A stretch of 23,900 nt of DNA from Desulfobulbaceae bacterium (GTDB taxonomy: Bacteria; Desulfobacterota; Desulfobulbia; Desulfobulbales; SURF-16). The notes below the pieces were generated by a model. The model was not told where the DNA came from, did not search any database, and worked only from the letters and a program-made list of their open reading frames with translations. The stretch spans positions 1 to 23,900 of the forward strand of contig JALNXE010000066.1 in the NCBI GenBank assembly GCA_023230525.1, in the 5' to 3' direction. A program made the position numbers and the translations under genes. Each line of letters starts with the position of its first letter. Positions within the stretch are counted from its first letter, which is position 1. Shown here one piece after another: positions 7,738-15,100 of this stretch.

Positions 7738-8445
7738 CTATGAGGGGCTGTTGTCCAGGAGCCATGCGCCGATTTCGCCTAAGGCGGTGGATGCCAGCAG
7801 ATAGGAAATATTGCCCGCGGCGGCAAGCTCGCGGGTGAGCTGCAGCAGCAGCTGCGGGCTCTGCCCCGCCTCGCCACTTCGGCCGCTGAGGTGGGAGACG
7901 TACCCCCACATATGCTCCAGGCCGTTTTGCAGTCTCCCTGCCGGGGGAGCAAGCCGCAGGGTGCGGACAAGAATTTTTGCCAGGGCCCTGAAGCGGATCC
8001 CATCATCTTTGCCGGCCAGCCAGGGGCCAATGATTTGGTAAAGCCTTGGGTCGCGGGCCAGCACGGAGTATTTATGCTGGGCCCACAGCTGCCGGGCCGA
8101 GGAGGGCAGGGGAATGCGGCCGGGTTGTTTGCCGCGGTACTTCTCCCGCAGAATGGCAAACTGGGCGTGGGGCGGGTTGATAAAGGTTTTCGGCCAGATG
8201 GTATCGCCTGGGATCGCCGGCAGCGGGCTGTGATGCTTGTAGCCCCTTAACCGCATCTCCGCCACCAGCAGGTCGTGGCGTTTGGCAAGGGCGGCCAGAT
8301 GGTCTTTCCAGCGCCTGGTTTCCGGATGGGCCGCATAGCCTTTTCTGTTTCGGGTCAGCACCACGAAGATGGCGTGCAGTTCCCGATGCTCGCCCAGCAG
8401 GCTCTGCCGGTTCAGATAGCCCGGATCGATGTCCCAGATACGCAT
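7738..8445 (-). CDS. Pyrimidine-dimer DNA glycosylase domain fused to DUF1722 (YbgA-like)
   Basis: This 235-residue protein has two parts. Residues 1-75 match the T4 endonuclease V/Pyr_excise family: MRIWDIDPGYLNRQSLLGEHRELHAIF aligns with the T4 N-terminus, with E22 at the place of catalytic E23, followed by the GYAAHPETRRW motif. Such enzymes cut the glycosyl bond of UV pyrimidine dimers using the N-terminal amine. Residues about 118-230 resemble DUF1722: LWAQHKYSVLARDPRLYQIIG, then NGLEHMWGY near 174-182. DUF1722 is the YbgA domain encoded next to photolyase in E. coli; its function is unknown. The ATG at 8445 follows GGAGG and lies 12 bp after the preceding stop, so this is the last gene of a three-gene operon. 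The Pyr_excise call is firm; DUF1722 is moderately sure. Confidence 0.72.
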   Translation of the reverse strand: MRIWDIDPGYLNRQSLLGEHRELHAIFVVLTRNRKGYAAHPETRRWKDHLAALAKRHDLLVAEMRLRGYKHHSPLPAIPGDTIWPKTFINPPHAQFAILREKYRGKQPGRIPLPSSARQLWAQHKYSVLARDPRLYQIIGPWLAGKDDGIRFRALAKILVRTLRLAPPAGRLQNGLEHMWGYVSHLSGRSGEAGQSPQLLLQLTRELAAAGNISYLLASTALGEIGAWLLDNSPS

Positions 8446-8457
8446 GGCCGCCTCCGG

Positions 8458-9360
8458 TCAATCGTTGATCGCCGCCTGCATGGCGGCCTGGAGCAAGGGA
8501 TAGATGAATTTATAGCCTGTCTGGATGGCCTTGTCTGGCCTGATCCGCTGGGAGCCGAGCAGCACGGCGGCAAATTCGCCGAGGCCGGCCCGCAGTACGC
8601 AGCCGGGAACCGGCAGGATGGCCGGCCGGTGCAGGGCGGACGCCAGGGCTGCCGTGAATTCCCGGTTGGTCACCGGATTGGGCGCCACGCCGTTTACCGG
8701 TCCGTGCACCTCCGGGTTCCGGGCCGCATGGAGCATGATGCCGATCAGATCGTCAATATGGATCCAGGACATATATTGCCTGCCGTTGCCGAGCCGGCCG
8801 CCCAGTCCCAGTTTAAAAGGGGTGAGCATCTTGGCCAGCGCCCCGCCGTCCTTGCCCAGCACAACCCCGATCCGTATGGTCACGACGCGCACACCCAGCT
8901 CCGCCGCTTTCATGGCCTCTTCCTCCCATCTCCGGCAGACCGTGGCCAGAAAATCGCTGCCGGGCAGGGACGATTCCGTCAGCATCTCCTCGCCCCGGGA
9001 GCCGTAATAGCCGATGGCCGAGGAGCAGATCAGGGTGCTGGGCCGCTGCTCCGGCTCAAGCCTGGCCAGGGCGCTTACCAGGCTGCGGGTGCCATCCACC
9101 CGGCTGCCCATGATCCGCGCCTTTTTTTCGCTGTCCCACCGGCCGTCGAATACCGGTTCGCCGGCCAGGTGATAAACCGTGTCAACTCCGGCAAAAACAG
9201 CAGGATCGATTTCTCCGGCAGGGTCCCACTTCCGCGCTTCCACATGCTTGAGGACCTTTCTGATGCGGTCCGGATCGCGTCCCAGGACCACGGGACTGCC
9301 TAGCCTGTTGATAAGGTGTCTGCCGATAAAACCTGTCCCGCCTGTTATGAGGCTTTTCAT
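8458..9360 (-). CDS. TIGR01777-family NAD(P)-binding epimerase-like protein (YfcH type)
   Basis: The 300-residue extended short-chain dehydrogenase has the Rossmann motif GGTGFIG (7-13), a YHLAGEPVFDGRW segment typical of the TIGR01777/YfcH/SulA group, the SSAIGYYG active-site region, GGRLGNGRQYMSWIHIDD, and a C-terminal DUF1731-like end with LLGSQRIRPDKA and GYKFIYP. The substrate is unknown. The ATG at 9360 follows GGGAGACGACC; a start at 9375 is possible but less supported. It lies 20 bp downstream of the PPOX-type gene and 12 bp upstream of the glycosylase gene, so the three look co-transcribed. From memory, TIGR01777 genes recur near photolyase, DUF1722 and B12-dependent MerR regulators in gammaproteobacteria, which fits this neighbourhood. 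Confidence 0.88.
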   Translation of the reverse strand: MKSLITGGTGFIGRHLINRLGSPVVLGRDPDRIRKVLKHVEARKWDPAGEIDPAVFAGVDTVYHLAGEPVFDGRWDSEKKARIMGSRVDGTRSLVSALARLEPEQRPSTLICSSAIGYYGSRGEEMLTESSLPGSDFLATVCRRWEEEAMKAAELGVRVVTIRIGVVLGKDGGALAKMLTPFKLGLGGRLGNGRQYMSWIHIDDLIGIMLHAARNPEVHGPVNGVAPNPVTNREFTAALASALHRPAILPVPGCVLRAGLGEFAAVLLGSQRIRPDKAIQTGYKFIYPLLQAAMQAAIND

Positions 9361-9380
9361 GGTCGTCTCCCGCATTATTG

Positions 9381-9803
9381 TTATAATGCCGCCGGATCGG
9401 CCAGAGGGGAAAACCGCTCCTCTTCCCCTGGGCCGATCAGTGGTAATTGTTTGTTAATATGAAAATATACAACATATCGTTTCCGGATGGAATCGGCATT
9501 GTCGGCTTCCTTGCAGCGTCTGCACAGCTCCCGCACAAGATCGTCGTTTTCCTCCTCCGCAATTTTGGTCAGAGAAAAACGGCTGCCGCGGTAACCGGGG
9601 CCTGCTTCCATAAAGAGAAAGGAGGCCTGGGGATTGGTTTGCAGATTGGCGTGGGTTCTGTTGTCGCCCATGATAAAAATCATGGTGCCGTCCGCGGCGA
9701 TATGGGGCCGGGAGAAGATGGCGGTATTGATCTCACCTTCCCTGCTGGCGGAGGCAAAGACTCCGGTTCCCTTGGTATCGGTAAAATATTTGTCAAGTTT
9801 CAT
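9381..9803 (-). CDS. Pyridoxamine 5'-phosphate oxidase-fold flavin-binding family protein
   Basis: The 140-residue protein resembles the split-barrel PPOX family: TGVFASASREGEINTAIFSRPHI, then GTMIFIMGDNRTHANLQTNPQASFLFMEAGPGYRGSRFSL. Members bind FMN, F420 or haem and have varied roles. The reaction here is not identifiable. The ATG at 9803 follows AGGAGA; a longer reading frame to 9890 would start inside the predicted -35 box and is rejected. It is the first gene of the minus-strand operon with the TIGR01777 and glycosylase-DUF1722 genes. Its promoter region is shared with the CarH-like regulator, so it is a candidate for light- or cobalamin-linked control. Confidence 0.72.
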   Translation of the reverse strand: MKLDKYFTDTKGTGVFASASREGEINTAIFSRPHIAADGTMIFIMGDNRTHANLQTNPQASFLFMEAGPGYRGSRFSLTKIAEEENDDLVRELCRRCKEADNADSIRKRYVVYFHINKQLPLIGPGEEERFSPLADPAAL

Positions 9804-9861
9804 AATCTTTTCTCCTGGTTGGCATGTTATCCGGCTTGGCTGATCTTCCGGGCTTATCAGT

Positions 9862-9890
9862 AAGCTATGCAGTTGTTGCTGTTTTGTCAA
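9862..9890 (-). promoter_or_regulatory. Predicted promoter of the PPOX/TIGR01777/glycosylase operon
   Basis: On the minus strand a perfect -35 TTGACA lies at 9890-9885. After 17 bp comes TAGCTT at 9867-9862 as a weak -10 (3 of 6 matches). The predicted leader to the ATG at 9803 is about 50 nt. The -35 coincides with the third member of the 11-bp repeat array. Confidence 0.5.
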
Positions 9891-9910
9891 TGTATTGTAT
9901 ATATTTTGTA
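9874..9910 (-). promoter_or_regulatory. Candidate CarH-type operator: NACA repeats at 11-bp spacing
   Basis: On the minus strand TACA (9910-9907), TACA (9899-9896), GACA (9888-9885) and AACA (9877-9874) recur at exactly 11 bp. The second fits the nTnTACAn form reported for CarA/CarH sites and the third fits nTnGACAn. The third is also part of the -35 TTGACA of the leftward operon. An extra out-of-phase TACA is at 9894-9891. The spacing and overlap with the -35 match the published CarH operator layout as remembered. Confidence 0.5.
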
Positions 9911-10012
9911 TTGATTATGGATTGGGATATGGTTATCTTCTGTAAAAAGAGAGATGACCACAGCTCACCCTGTGTGCTGCCGGGGAAGGAAAAGATTACA
10001 AGGAGTATCCGT

Positions 10013-10144
10013 ATGGAAAGAGTAGCAGAAAAAAGCCGCGCCACCATCGAGTTCGAGCTCCGCCGGCAAAGCGTAGAGGCCGCCCCTGCCGACTGCCTGT
10101 GGGCCGCCCGGGCCGGTATTTTTGGAGAATTGCCCCATGTATAA
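10013..10144 (+). CDS. 43-residue ORF overlapping the start of the B12-MerR regulator gene
   Basis: An ATG at 10013 follows a near-consensus AAGGAG with a 7-nt spacer, better than the ribosome site of the regulator itself. The product would have 43 residues with a charged N-terminal helix (MERVAEKSRATIEFELRRQS) and no signal peptide. The frame stops 8 bp inside the regulator gene (TAA at 10142-10144), which suggests translational coupling or a leader peptide. I recognise no family. It could also be a chance ORF. Confidence 0.4.
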   Translation: MERVAEKSRATIEFELRRQSVEAAPADCLWAARAGIFGELPHV

Positions 10145-11063
10145 GATCGGTACCCTGGCTAAAAAGAGCGGATATTCTCCCAACCTGCTGCGCGTCTGGG
10201 AAAAACGCTATGGTTTTCTGCAGCCCGGGCGCGGGTCGGGGGGGCAGCGTCTGTATCCGGAGGAGGATCTCCGCCTGTTGCTCGTGATCAGACGCGAACT
10301 GGAAAAGGGGAGAAGTATCGGCGAGCTGGCCCTGCTTGGACGGGCGCAACTGCTGCTGACCGCCGGAGCGGCTGCGGGCAGCGATGCAGCCTGGCAGCCG
10401 CAGCCTGGCTCCGGCGAGCCGGGGGAGTATGGGGCTTTTGTTGCCCCCCTGGTTGAGGCAGCCGCGGCCCTGGACCTGACGGCTCTTACCCTGGGTCTTG
10501 ACGCCGCCTTTTCCCGTCTCAGCCCGGATGTGGTGGTGCACCGGGTGATCGCCCCGGCCATGGCAAGAATCGGCGGTGAATGGAGGCAGGGAAGGGTCAC
10601 GGTGGCCGGTGAGCACCTGGTCAGCAGCCTGATGGAATACCGGCTGCGCAATCTGCTTGAGGCCAGCGGCCCGCGGGTGGGCGCATCTGTGCGACAGGCC
10701 CCGGTTATCTGTGCCTGTTTCCCCGGAGAGGAACACCGGCTGGGCCTTTTAAGTGTTGCTTACTGTCTGGCCCGGCAGGGGCTGCCTGTCCTCTATCTCG
10801 GCGCTTCGCTTCCCTTTGCGGCGCTTGAGGTGTCGATCAACCAGGCGGGAGCCGGAAGTGTCTGGCTGTCGGTGACCGGTCCGGAGATTCTGCAGAGCAG
10901 CCGCCGGCAGTTCATCAATTTAATAAGCGCCTATCCGGCGGTCAGGTTTGTCCTCGGCGGCCAGGCGGTCACCGCTGAGGATGAACAGCTCAGCAACAAG
11001 GGGTGCCGGGTGTGCCCGTGCCCCTTCCCGCTGCCGGATGGTATTGTGCCCCTGCTTGGCTGA
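10137..11063 (+). CDS. CarH-like MerR-family regulator with cobalamin-binding domain
   Basis: The 308-residue protein has an N-terminal MerR winged helix (MYKIGTLAKKSGYSPNLLRVWEKRYGF, about 1-70), a linker, a helical cobalamin cap domain (about 95-180) and a B12-binding Rossmann domain (about 185-300). The cap holds W149-x9-E159-H160, the adenosylcobalamin signature of CarH. The Rossmann domain holds E198-E-H200-R-L-G203 with H200 as predicted axial ligand, plus LYLGASLPF and LGGQAV. CarH has His right after the Trp, used as the upper ligand after photolysis; here it is R150. The ATG at 10137 follows GGAG; the in-frame TTG at 10122 is less likely. It is divergent from the PPOX/TIGR01777/glycosylase operon and probably controls it and itself. 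It may sense light, cobalamin or both. Confidence 0.87.
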   Translation: MYKIGTLAKKSGYSPNLLRVWEKRYGFLQPGRGSGGQRLYPEEDLRLLLVIRRELEKGRSIGELALLGRAQLLLTAGAAAGSDAAWQPQPGSGEPGEYGAFVAPLVEAAAALDLTALTLGLDAAFSRLSPDVVVHRVIAPAMARIGGEWRQGRVTVAGEHLVSSLMEYRLRNLLEASGPRVGASVRQAPVICACFPGEEHRLGLLSVAYCLARQGLPVLYLGASLPFAALEVSINQAGAGSVWLSVTGPEILQSSRRQFINLISAYPAVRFVLGGQAVTAEDEQLSNKGCRVCPCPFPLPDGIVPLLG

Positions 11064-11098
11064 CAGCTGGCTGTTGCGTTGTCCCGCTGGAAGTCGCA

Positions 11099-11181
11099 GA
11101 ATTTTCATCATTTATTGATTTTAAATTATTTATGCTTAGTTTATCACTATAAGGTAATAATAATTATCATGATGAAAATTC
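11099..11181. promoter_or_regulatory. 13-bp inverted repeat bracketing an AT-rich promoter region
   Basis: GAATTTTCATCAT at 11099-11111 is the exact reverse complement of ATGATGAAAATTC at 11169-11181. The 57 bp between are very AT-rich and contain TATAAG (11148-11153) as a possible -10; no matching -35 is clear. The right arm ends just before the ribosome site of the 97-residue gene, so the repeat could be an operator pair or a stem closing the 5' leader. Confidence 0.4.
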
Positions 11182-11195
11182 ATGGGGAGGTTATT

Positions 11196-11489
11196 ATGAA
11201 TGTATATGATTATTGCGAAACAGTTACCAAGGAACTCGGCAACTGGAGAACCAAACTGACGGTGCTTGATCACAAGATCGGCGTTCTCCCTTGCGGCGCC
11301 AAAGAGAAGATGGTAGGCAGCATTGAGGAGCTGCACATGGTTATCGCCGAGATGGAAGACAGGCTGTATAACCTGGAACACGCCTGCCCAACCTCCTGGA
11401 GCCCGAGCAGTGACGAGCGGGTTGGCCCGGTTGTCATTAATTATGAGGAAGCAGCCGGGGAAAAAGTTGATTATGATTTCGGCGGCTAG
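11196..11489 (+). CDS. Small cytosolic coiled-coil protein, sll1863-like
   Basis: The 97-residue protein starts at an ATG preceded by GGGGAGG. Two amphipathic helical stretches (about 2-28 and 36-64) have heptad-like spacing: YCETVTKELGNWRTKLTVLDHKI and VGSIEELHMVIAEMEDRLYNLE. An acidic tail follows (SSDERVGPVVINYEEAAG). The pattern Y-x-E-x-V-x-KEL-xxW-xxKL...IEEL...SW resembles small stress-associated coiled-coil proteins of the sll1863 group; this is resemblance only. There is no signal peptide or membrane helix. It sits alone between an AT-rich leader with a 13-bp inverted repeat and a strong terminator. Its function is unknown. Confidence 0.75.
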   Translation: MNVYDYCETVTKELGNWRTKLTVLDHKIGVLPCGAKEKMVGSIEELHMVIAEMEDRLYNLEHACPTSWSPSSDERVGPVVINYEEAAGEKVDYDFGG

Positions 11490-11506
11490 AACGCCCGGCA
11501 GGCAAT

Positions 11507-11538
11507 AAAAAAGGGAGCAGCGTGGCTGCTCCCTTTTT
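11507..11538. terminator. Strong bidirectional intrinsic terminator
   Basis: GGGAGCAGC at 11513-11521 pairs perfectly with GCTGCTCCC at 11525-11533 around a GTG loop. It is flanked by an A run on the left (11507-11512) and a T run on the right (11534-11538). It lies 18 bp beyond the stop of the coiled-coil gene and 35 bp beyond the stop of the convergent lipoprotein gene, so it can serve both. Confidence 0.92.
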
Positions 11539-11572
11539 GTTTGACGGTCATGCATGCCGGGGAGAGGAAGAT

Positions 11573-11926
11573 TTACTGGCAGGCCCCTTCCGGCAGTTGT
11601 TTGATGGTCAGCGCGAGATTGGCATTCTCCTCTGGCCGGTAAGTCACCTCGACAGGTTGATTCTTCTCGATGAGTTCAGCGGAAGAATAGCCCTGCAGTG
11701 CTGTTTTCTCATTGAACGTAACCGTGATCTTATCTCCCTTTCGCGGTTTGATGGTCAGAGTCTTATCCGCCTGGGAGATTCCGCTGACCTTGCCTTTGAC
11801 CAGCATACTGCCATCCGCCAGCTGACCACTCTGCCCGGTTGCGGCGCATCCGGCAACAATGAGCGCCACCGCGAACAGCAGCACTGTCAACAGACCCCTC
11901 ACCTTCCTGATACGTTCATGTAACAT
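11573..11926 (-). CDS. Small lipoprotein with a predicted beta-barrel domain
   Basis: The 117-residue protein has a lipoprotein signal peptide: basic start MLHERIRKVR, hydrophobic core LLTVLLFAVALIV, then lipobox VAGC. The start at 11926 follows AGGAGG; a longer frame to 11965 is not needed. The mature part (VKGKVSGISQADKTLTIKPRKGDKITVTFNEKT and onward) alternates hydrophobic and polar residues, as in small OB-like or DUF5666-like folds that begin with G-x-V-x-x-I. The function is unknown; it probably sits in the outer or inner membrane facing the periplasm. TATAAT at 11988-11983 on the minus strand is a good -10 candidate, without a good -35. Confidence 0.75.
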   Translation of the reverse strand: MLHERIRKVRGLLTVLLFAVALIVAGCAATGQSGQLADGSMLVKGKVSGISQADKTLTIKPRKGDKITVTFNEKTALQGYSSAELIEKNQPVEVTYRPEENANLALTIKQLPEGACQ

Positions 11927-12046
11927 GGAACCCTCCTGGAATTTTTGAAAAAAAGCTAAAATCATGATGAAGTAGAAAATTTATTATAGAAATTATCTAT
12001 GACAAATATAGATATATAACCAGTAATATGTGCTGGTGTCAAGAAT

Positions 12047-12181
12047 TGATGAATTCGACAAAACTGAAAATTAACCACAGAGAGCACAAAGCCCACAGAG
12101 CTAACTTGCTGAAAATAAAAATATTTTCTCTGTGATCTCTGTGTGCTCTGTGGTGAAAACAGATTTTTTACGAGATCATCA
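12047..12181. mobile_element. MITE-like palindromic element, copy 2
   Basis: The ends TGATGAATTCG and CGAGATCATCA are inverted repeats (the complement of the right end is TGATGATCTCG). The interior repeats copy 1 at about 90% identity by eye, including the ACCACAGAGAGCACA arm, the AACTTGCTGAAAAT centre and CTCTGTGGTGAAAACAGA. The flanks carry TCAAGAATT at 12039-12047 and again at 12179-12187, different from the copy-1 flanks, as expected for a separate insertion. It lies upstream of the lipoprotein gene and just beyond the 3' end of the hybrid kinase gene. Confidence 0.75.
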
Positions 12182-12196
12182 AGAATTTGAAGGGCA

Positions 12197-15100
12197 TCAT
12201 TTTTCCTCCAGAACCTTGCGGATCACCTGGGCCAGTTCGTTGGTGAGCAGCGGCTTCATGGCAAACTCCCTGATGCCCGCCTTCCTGGCCTGATCCGGCA
12301 TCAGGGTATGGCTGAAACCGGTGAGCAGGATGATCGGCAAATCCGGGCGGATGGCAATGAGCTTTCTGGATAATTCGGTGCCGGTCATGTGCGGCATCAT
12401 CTGGTCCGTGATGACCAGATCAAAACCGTGGGGAGAGGCGGCAAAGAGTTTTAAGGCCTCCCGGCCGCCTGCCGCGGCGGTAACGTCATAGCCGAGAGAA
12501 ATCAGCTGCTTGCGGCTCAGGGAGATGATTGCTTCCTCATCATCAACAAACAGGATGCGTTCGTTTCCGCCGGGCATCAGCTCGGCATTTGCCTGGGTCT
12601 CGGTGGTTTTCGTGGTCTCCAGCACCGGCAGATAGACGGCAAAGGTGCTGCCCCGGCCCAGGGTGCTGTCAACGACGATTGCCCCGTTAAGGCCTTCGAC
12701 AATGCCATGCACCAGGGCGAGCCCCATGCCCGTCCCTTCCCCTGGCTGCTTGGTGGTGAAATAGGGCTCGAAGATCCGTTCCAGCAGGACCGGGTCCATG
12801 CCGCAGCCGGTGTCGTGCACCCCCAGCATGGCATATTCCCCTTCGTGCAGCAGGGGGTTGGTCTTGGCAAGCTCGGCGGTGACCTGAACCTTTTTCAGCT
12901 GCACCTTCATGATGCCGCCATGGTCCTGCATGGCATGATAGGCGTTGGTGCAGAGATTCATGACGATCTGGTGCAACTCGGTCGGGTCCGCCATGATGGT
13001 TCCGCATTTGGGGTCAATGTCCTCTTTGATCCGGATGAAGGCGGGAATGGAGGCCCGGAGAAGCTTGACCGCCTCCTTGACGATGAGATGGGCATACAAC
13101 GGATGGCGTTCCTGTTCCGTCTGCCGGCTGAAGGTGAGGATCTGCCGCACCAGATTTTTGGCGCGGTTGCCGGCCAGCAGGATCTGCTCGGCGCATTCCA
13201 CGGCGTCTTCATTGCCTTGAAGTTGATGTTTGAGCAGATCGCCAAAACCCAGGATCGCCGTCAGGATGTTGTTGAAGTCATGGGCAATGCCGCCGGCCAG
13301 GGTGCCGATGGCCTGCATCTTCTGCATCTGGCGGATCTGCTTCTGCAGGATCGCTTTTTCTTTTTCCGCAAGTTTATTGTCAATGCCGATGGCGATCTTG
13401 TCGGCCACCGACTCGAAGGTTTTCAGGATGAAATCGGACAGGGGCTTTCTGGAGAACATGGCCATGACCCCGACCAGCCGGTCGCCGACCAGCAGGGGAT
13501 GGCCGGCAAAGGCCACCATTTTTTCCCTTCTGGCCCATTGCTGATCCTTGATCTGCGGATCGCCGATAACCTGGTTGGTCAGATGGGGGGTGTGGGTGGT
13601 GGCAATAAGGGCGATTTTGTAGCCGCTGTTGAGGGCAATGCGGCCATGGGGGCCATCGAGATGCGTATACATCCCGGCGCTTCCTTCAAGTATGAGCATT
13701 TTTTCCGCGGCATGGAATATCCAGATGCGGGCAAAGGCGGCGTCAAGCCCCTGCACAAAGGCCTCGCAGCATTTCTGCACCATCTGCCGCAGATCTTTGG
13801 CCGTGGTAATGGCCTGGCCGATATCCGATCCCAGGGCCCACATGCTGGCCTGGTTGGCCCGGGTTTTTTCAACCTCCTTGCGCGCGGTGATATCACGGTC
13901 AACCCCCCGGTAGCCGCGGAAATTGCCATACCCATCAAAAACCGGCACCCCGCTGCTCTCCAGCACGACCAGATGGCCATCCCGGTGGCGGTTGGTGTTT
14001 TCCACCCCGGTAAACGGTTCCCGTGCCGCGGCTATTTCAGCAAACACCTCGGCCACGCGGGCTGACTCCCCTTCCGGCATCAGGGCAAAGGGACTGGTGC
14101 CGATGAGTTCCTCCGGCTCATAACCGAGCAGCTCCCTTACCTTGGGGCTTGCATAGGTGAAGTTGCCGGCCTCATCCACTTCCCATATCCAGTCACTGGT
14201 ATTTTCAATGAGCAGCCGGAACCGTTCCTCGCTTTCCAGCAGTTTTGTTTCCGCCGTCTTGCGGTCGGTAATATCCGTGATGGTGGAGATGGTTCCCTTT
14301 TTTTCCCCTGACTGGCTGAGGAGATCGGCTGCAGAAATCAGGGCATGAATGGCTGCCCCTGATTTCTGCCGGATGCGGGCTTCCCGCTGGGAGATGGAAA
14401 ACAATTTTCCGTTTACCCGTTCTTTCGCTCTGCGATCAGCCTCCCGGTGAATCTGCAGAAAGGAGATATTTTTGCCGACGGCTTCCTGTCTGGCGAAGCC
14501 GAGAAGTTTTTCCGCCCCGTTATTCCAGGTGGTGACAATGCCCTCCGGATCGGTGGTGATGACCGCCTCTGCGATCTGGTTGATGATCTGGGCCTGCTTG
14601 CGCAGTTCCTCCAGCGGCGAGAGATCACGAATGCCCATGAGCACGCTGAGGGGGGAATCGTTTTCATCGCGGATGATCTTCACCATCACCTGAACAGGGC
14701 GTCCGGCAGGGTTGTTCGGGTGGTCGGCCTCCATGATGATCACCGCATCCCGCCTCTCCCTTCTTGCCTGGCAGGCAGGGCAGGGAACAGCTTCCCCCCG
14801 GGGATGGATAATGGCACAGATGTCTTTGCCGATTGCCTGCTCCGGGCTTGCACCGATCATGTTATAAAAGGAGCGGTTGGCATGGATGATCCTGTCGTCC
14901 AGATCGAGCAGATAAACGGCATCCTCGATGAAATCCATGGCAAATGTCCATTCAGACGCCCTTTTGGCCAGTTCCGATTCCGTTTTTTTGCGTTCCTGGG
15001 CTATTCTGCGGGTAATAATGCCGTAGCTGATATCCGAGGCCAGACCCAGCAGCAGTCCCAGTTCCTGGGCGGCAAAGCAGTCCTGTTCAACGGCATAGAT

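Noticed and set aside
9804..9890. Extended N-terminus of the PPOX-type gene starting at 9890
   Set aside because: The extension would start with a TTG that is the -35 box itself, and the added residues have no family similarity. The ATG at 9803 has a good AGGAGA.
7738..11063. Photolyase gene in the light-response cluster
   Set aside because: I looked for photolyase/cryptochrome motifs on both strands here and saw none; the DNA repair role falls to the endonuclease V-like domain.
12707..14065. Plus-strand 452-codon open frame opposite the hybrid kinase gene
   Set aside because: The minus-strand frame encodes clear PAS, GAF and HisKA/HATPase motifs. The plus frame gives Gly/His/Asp-rich sequence without any family signature, typical of an antisense shadow in GC-rich DNA.
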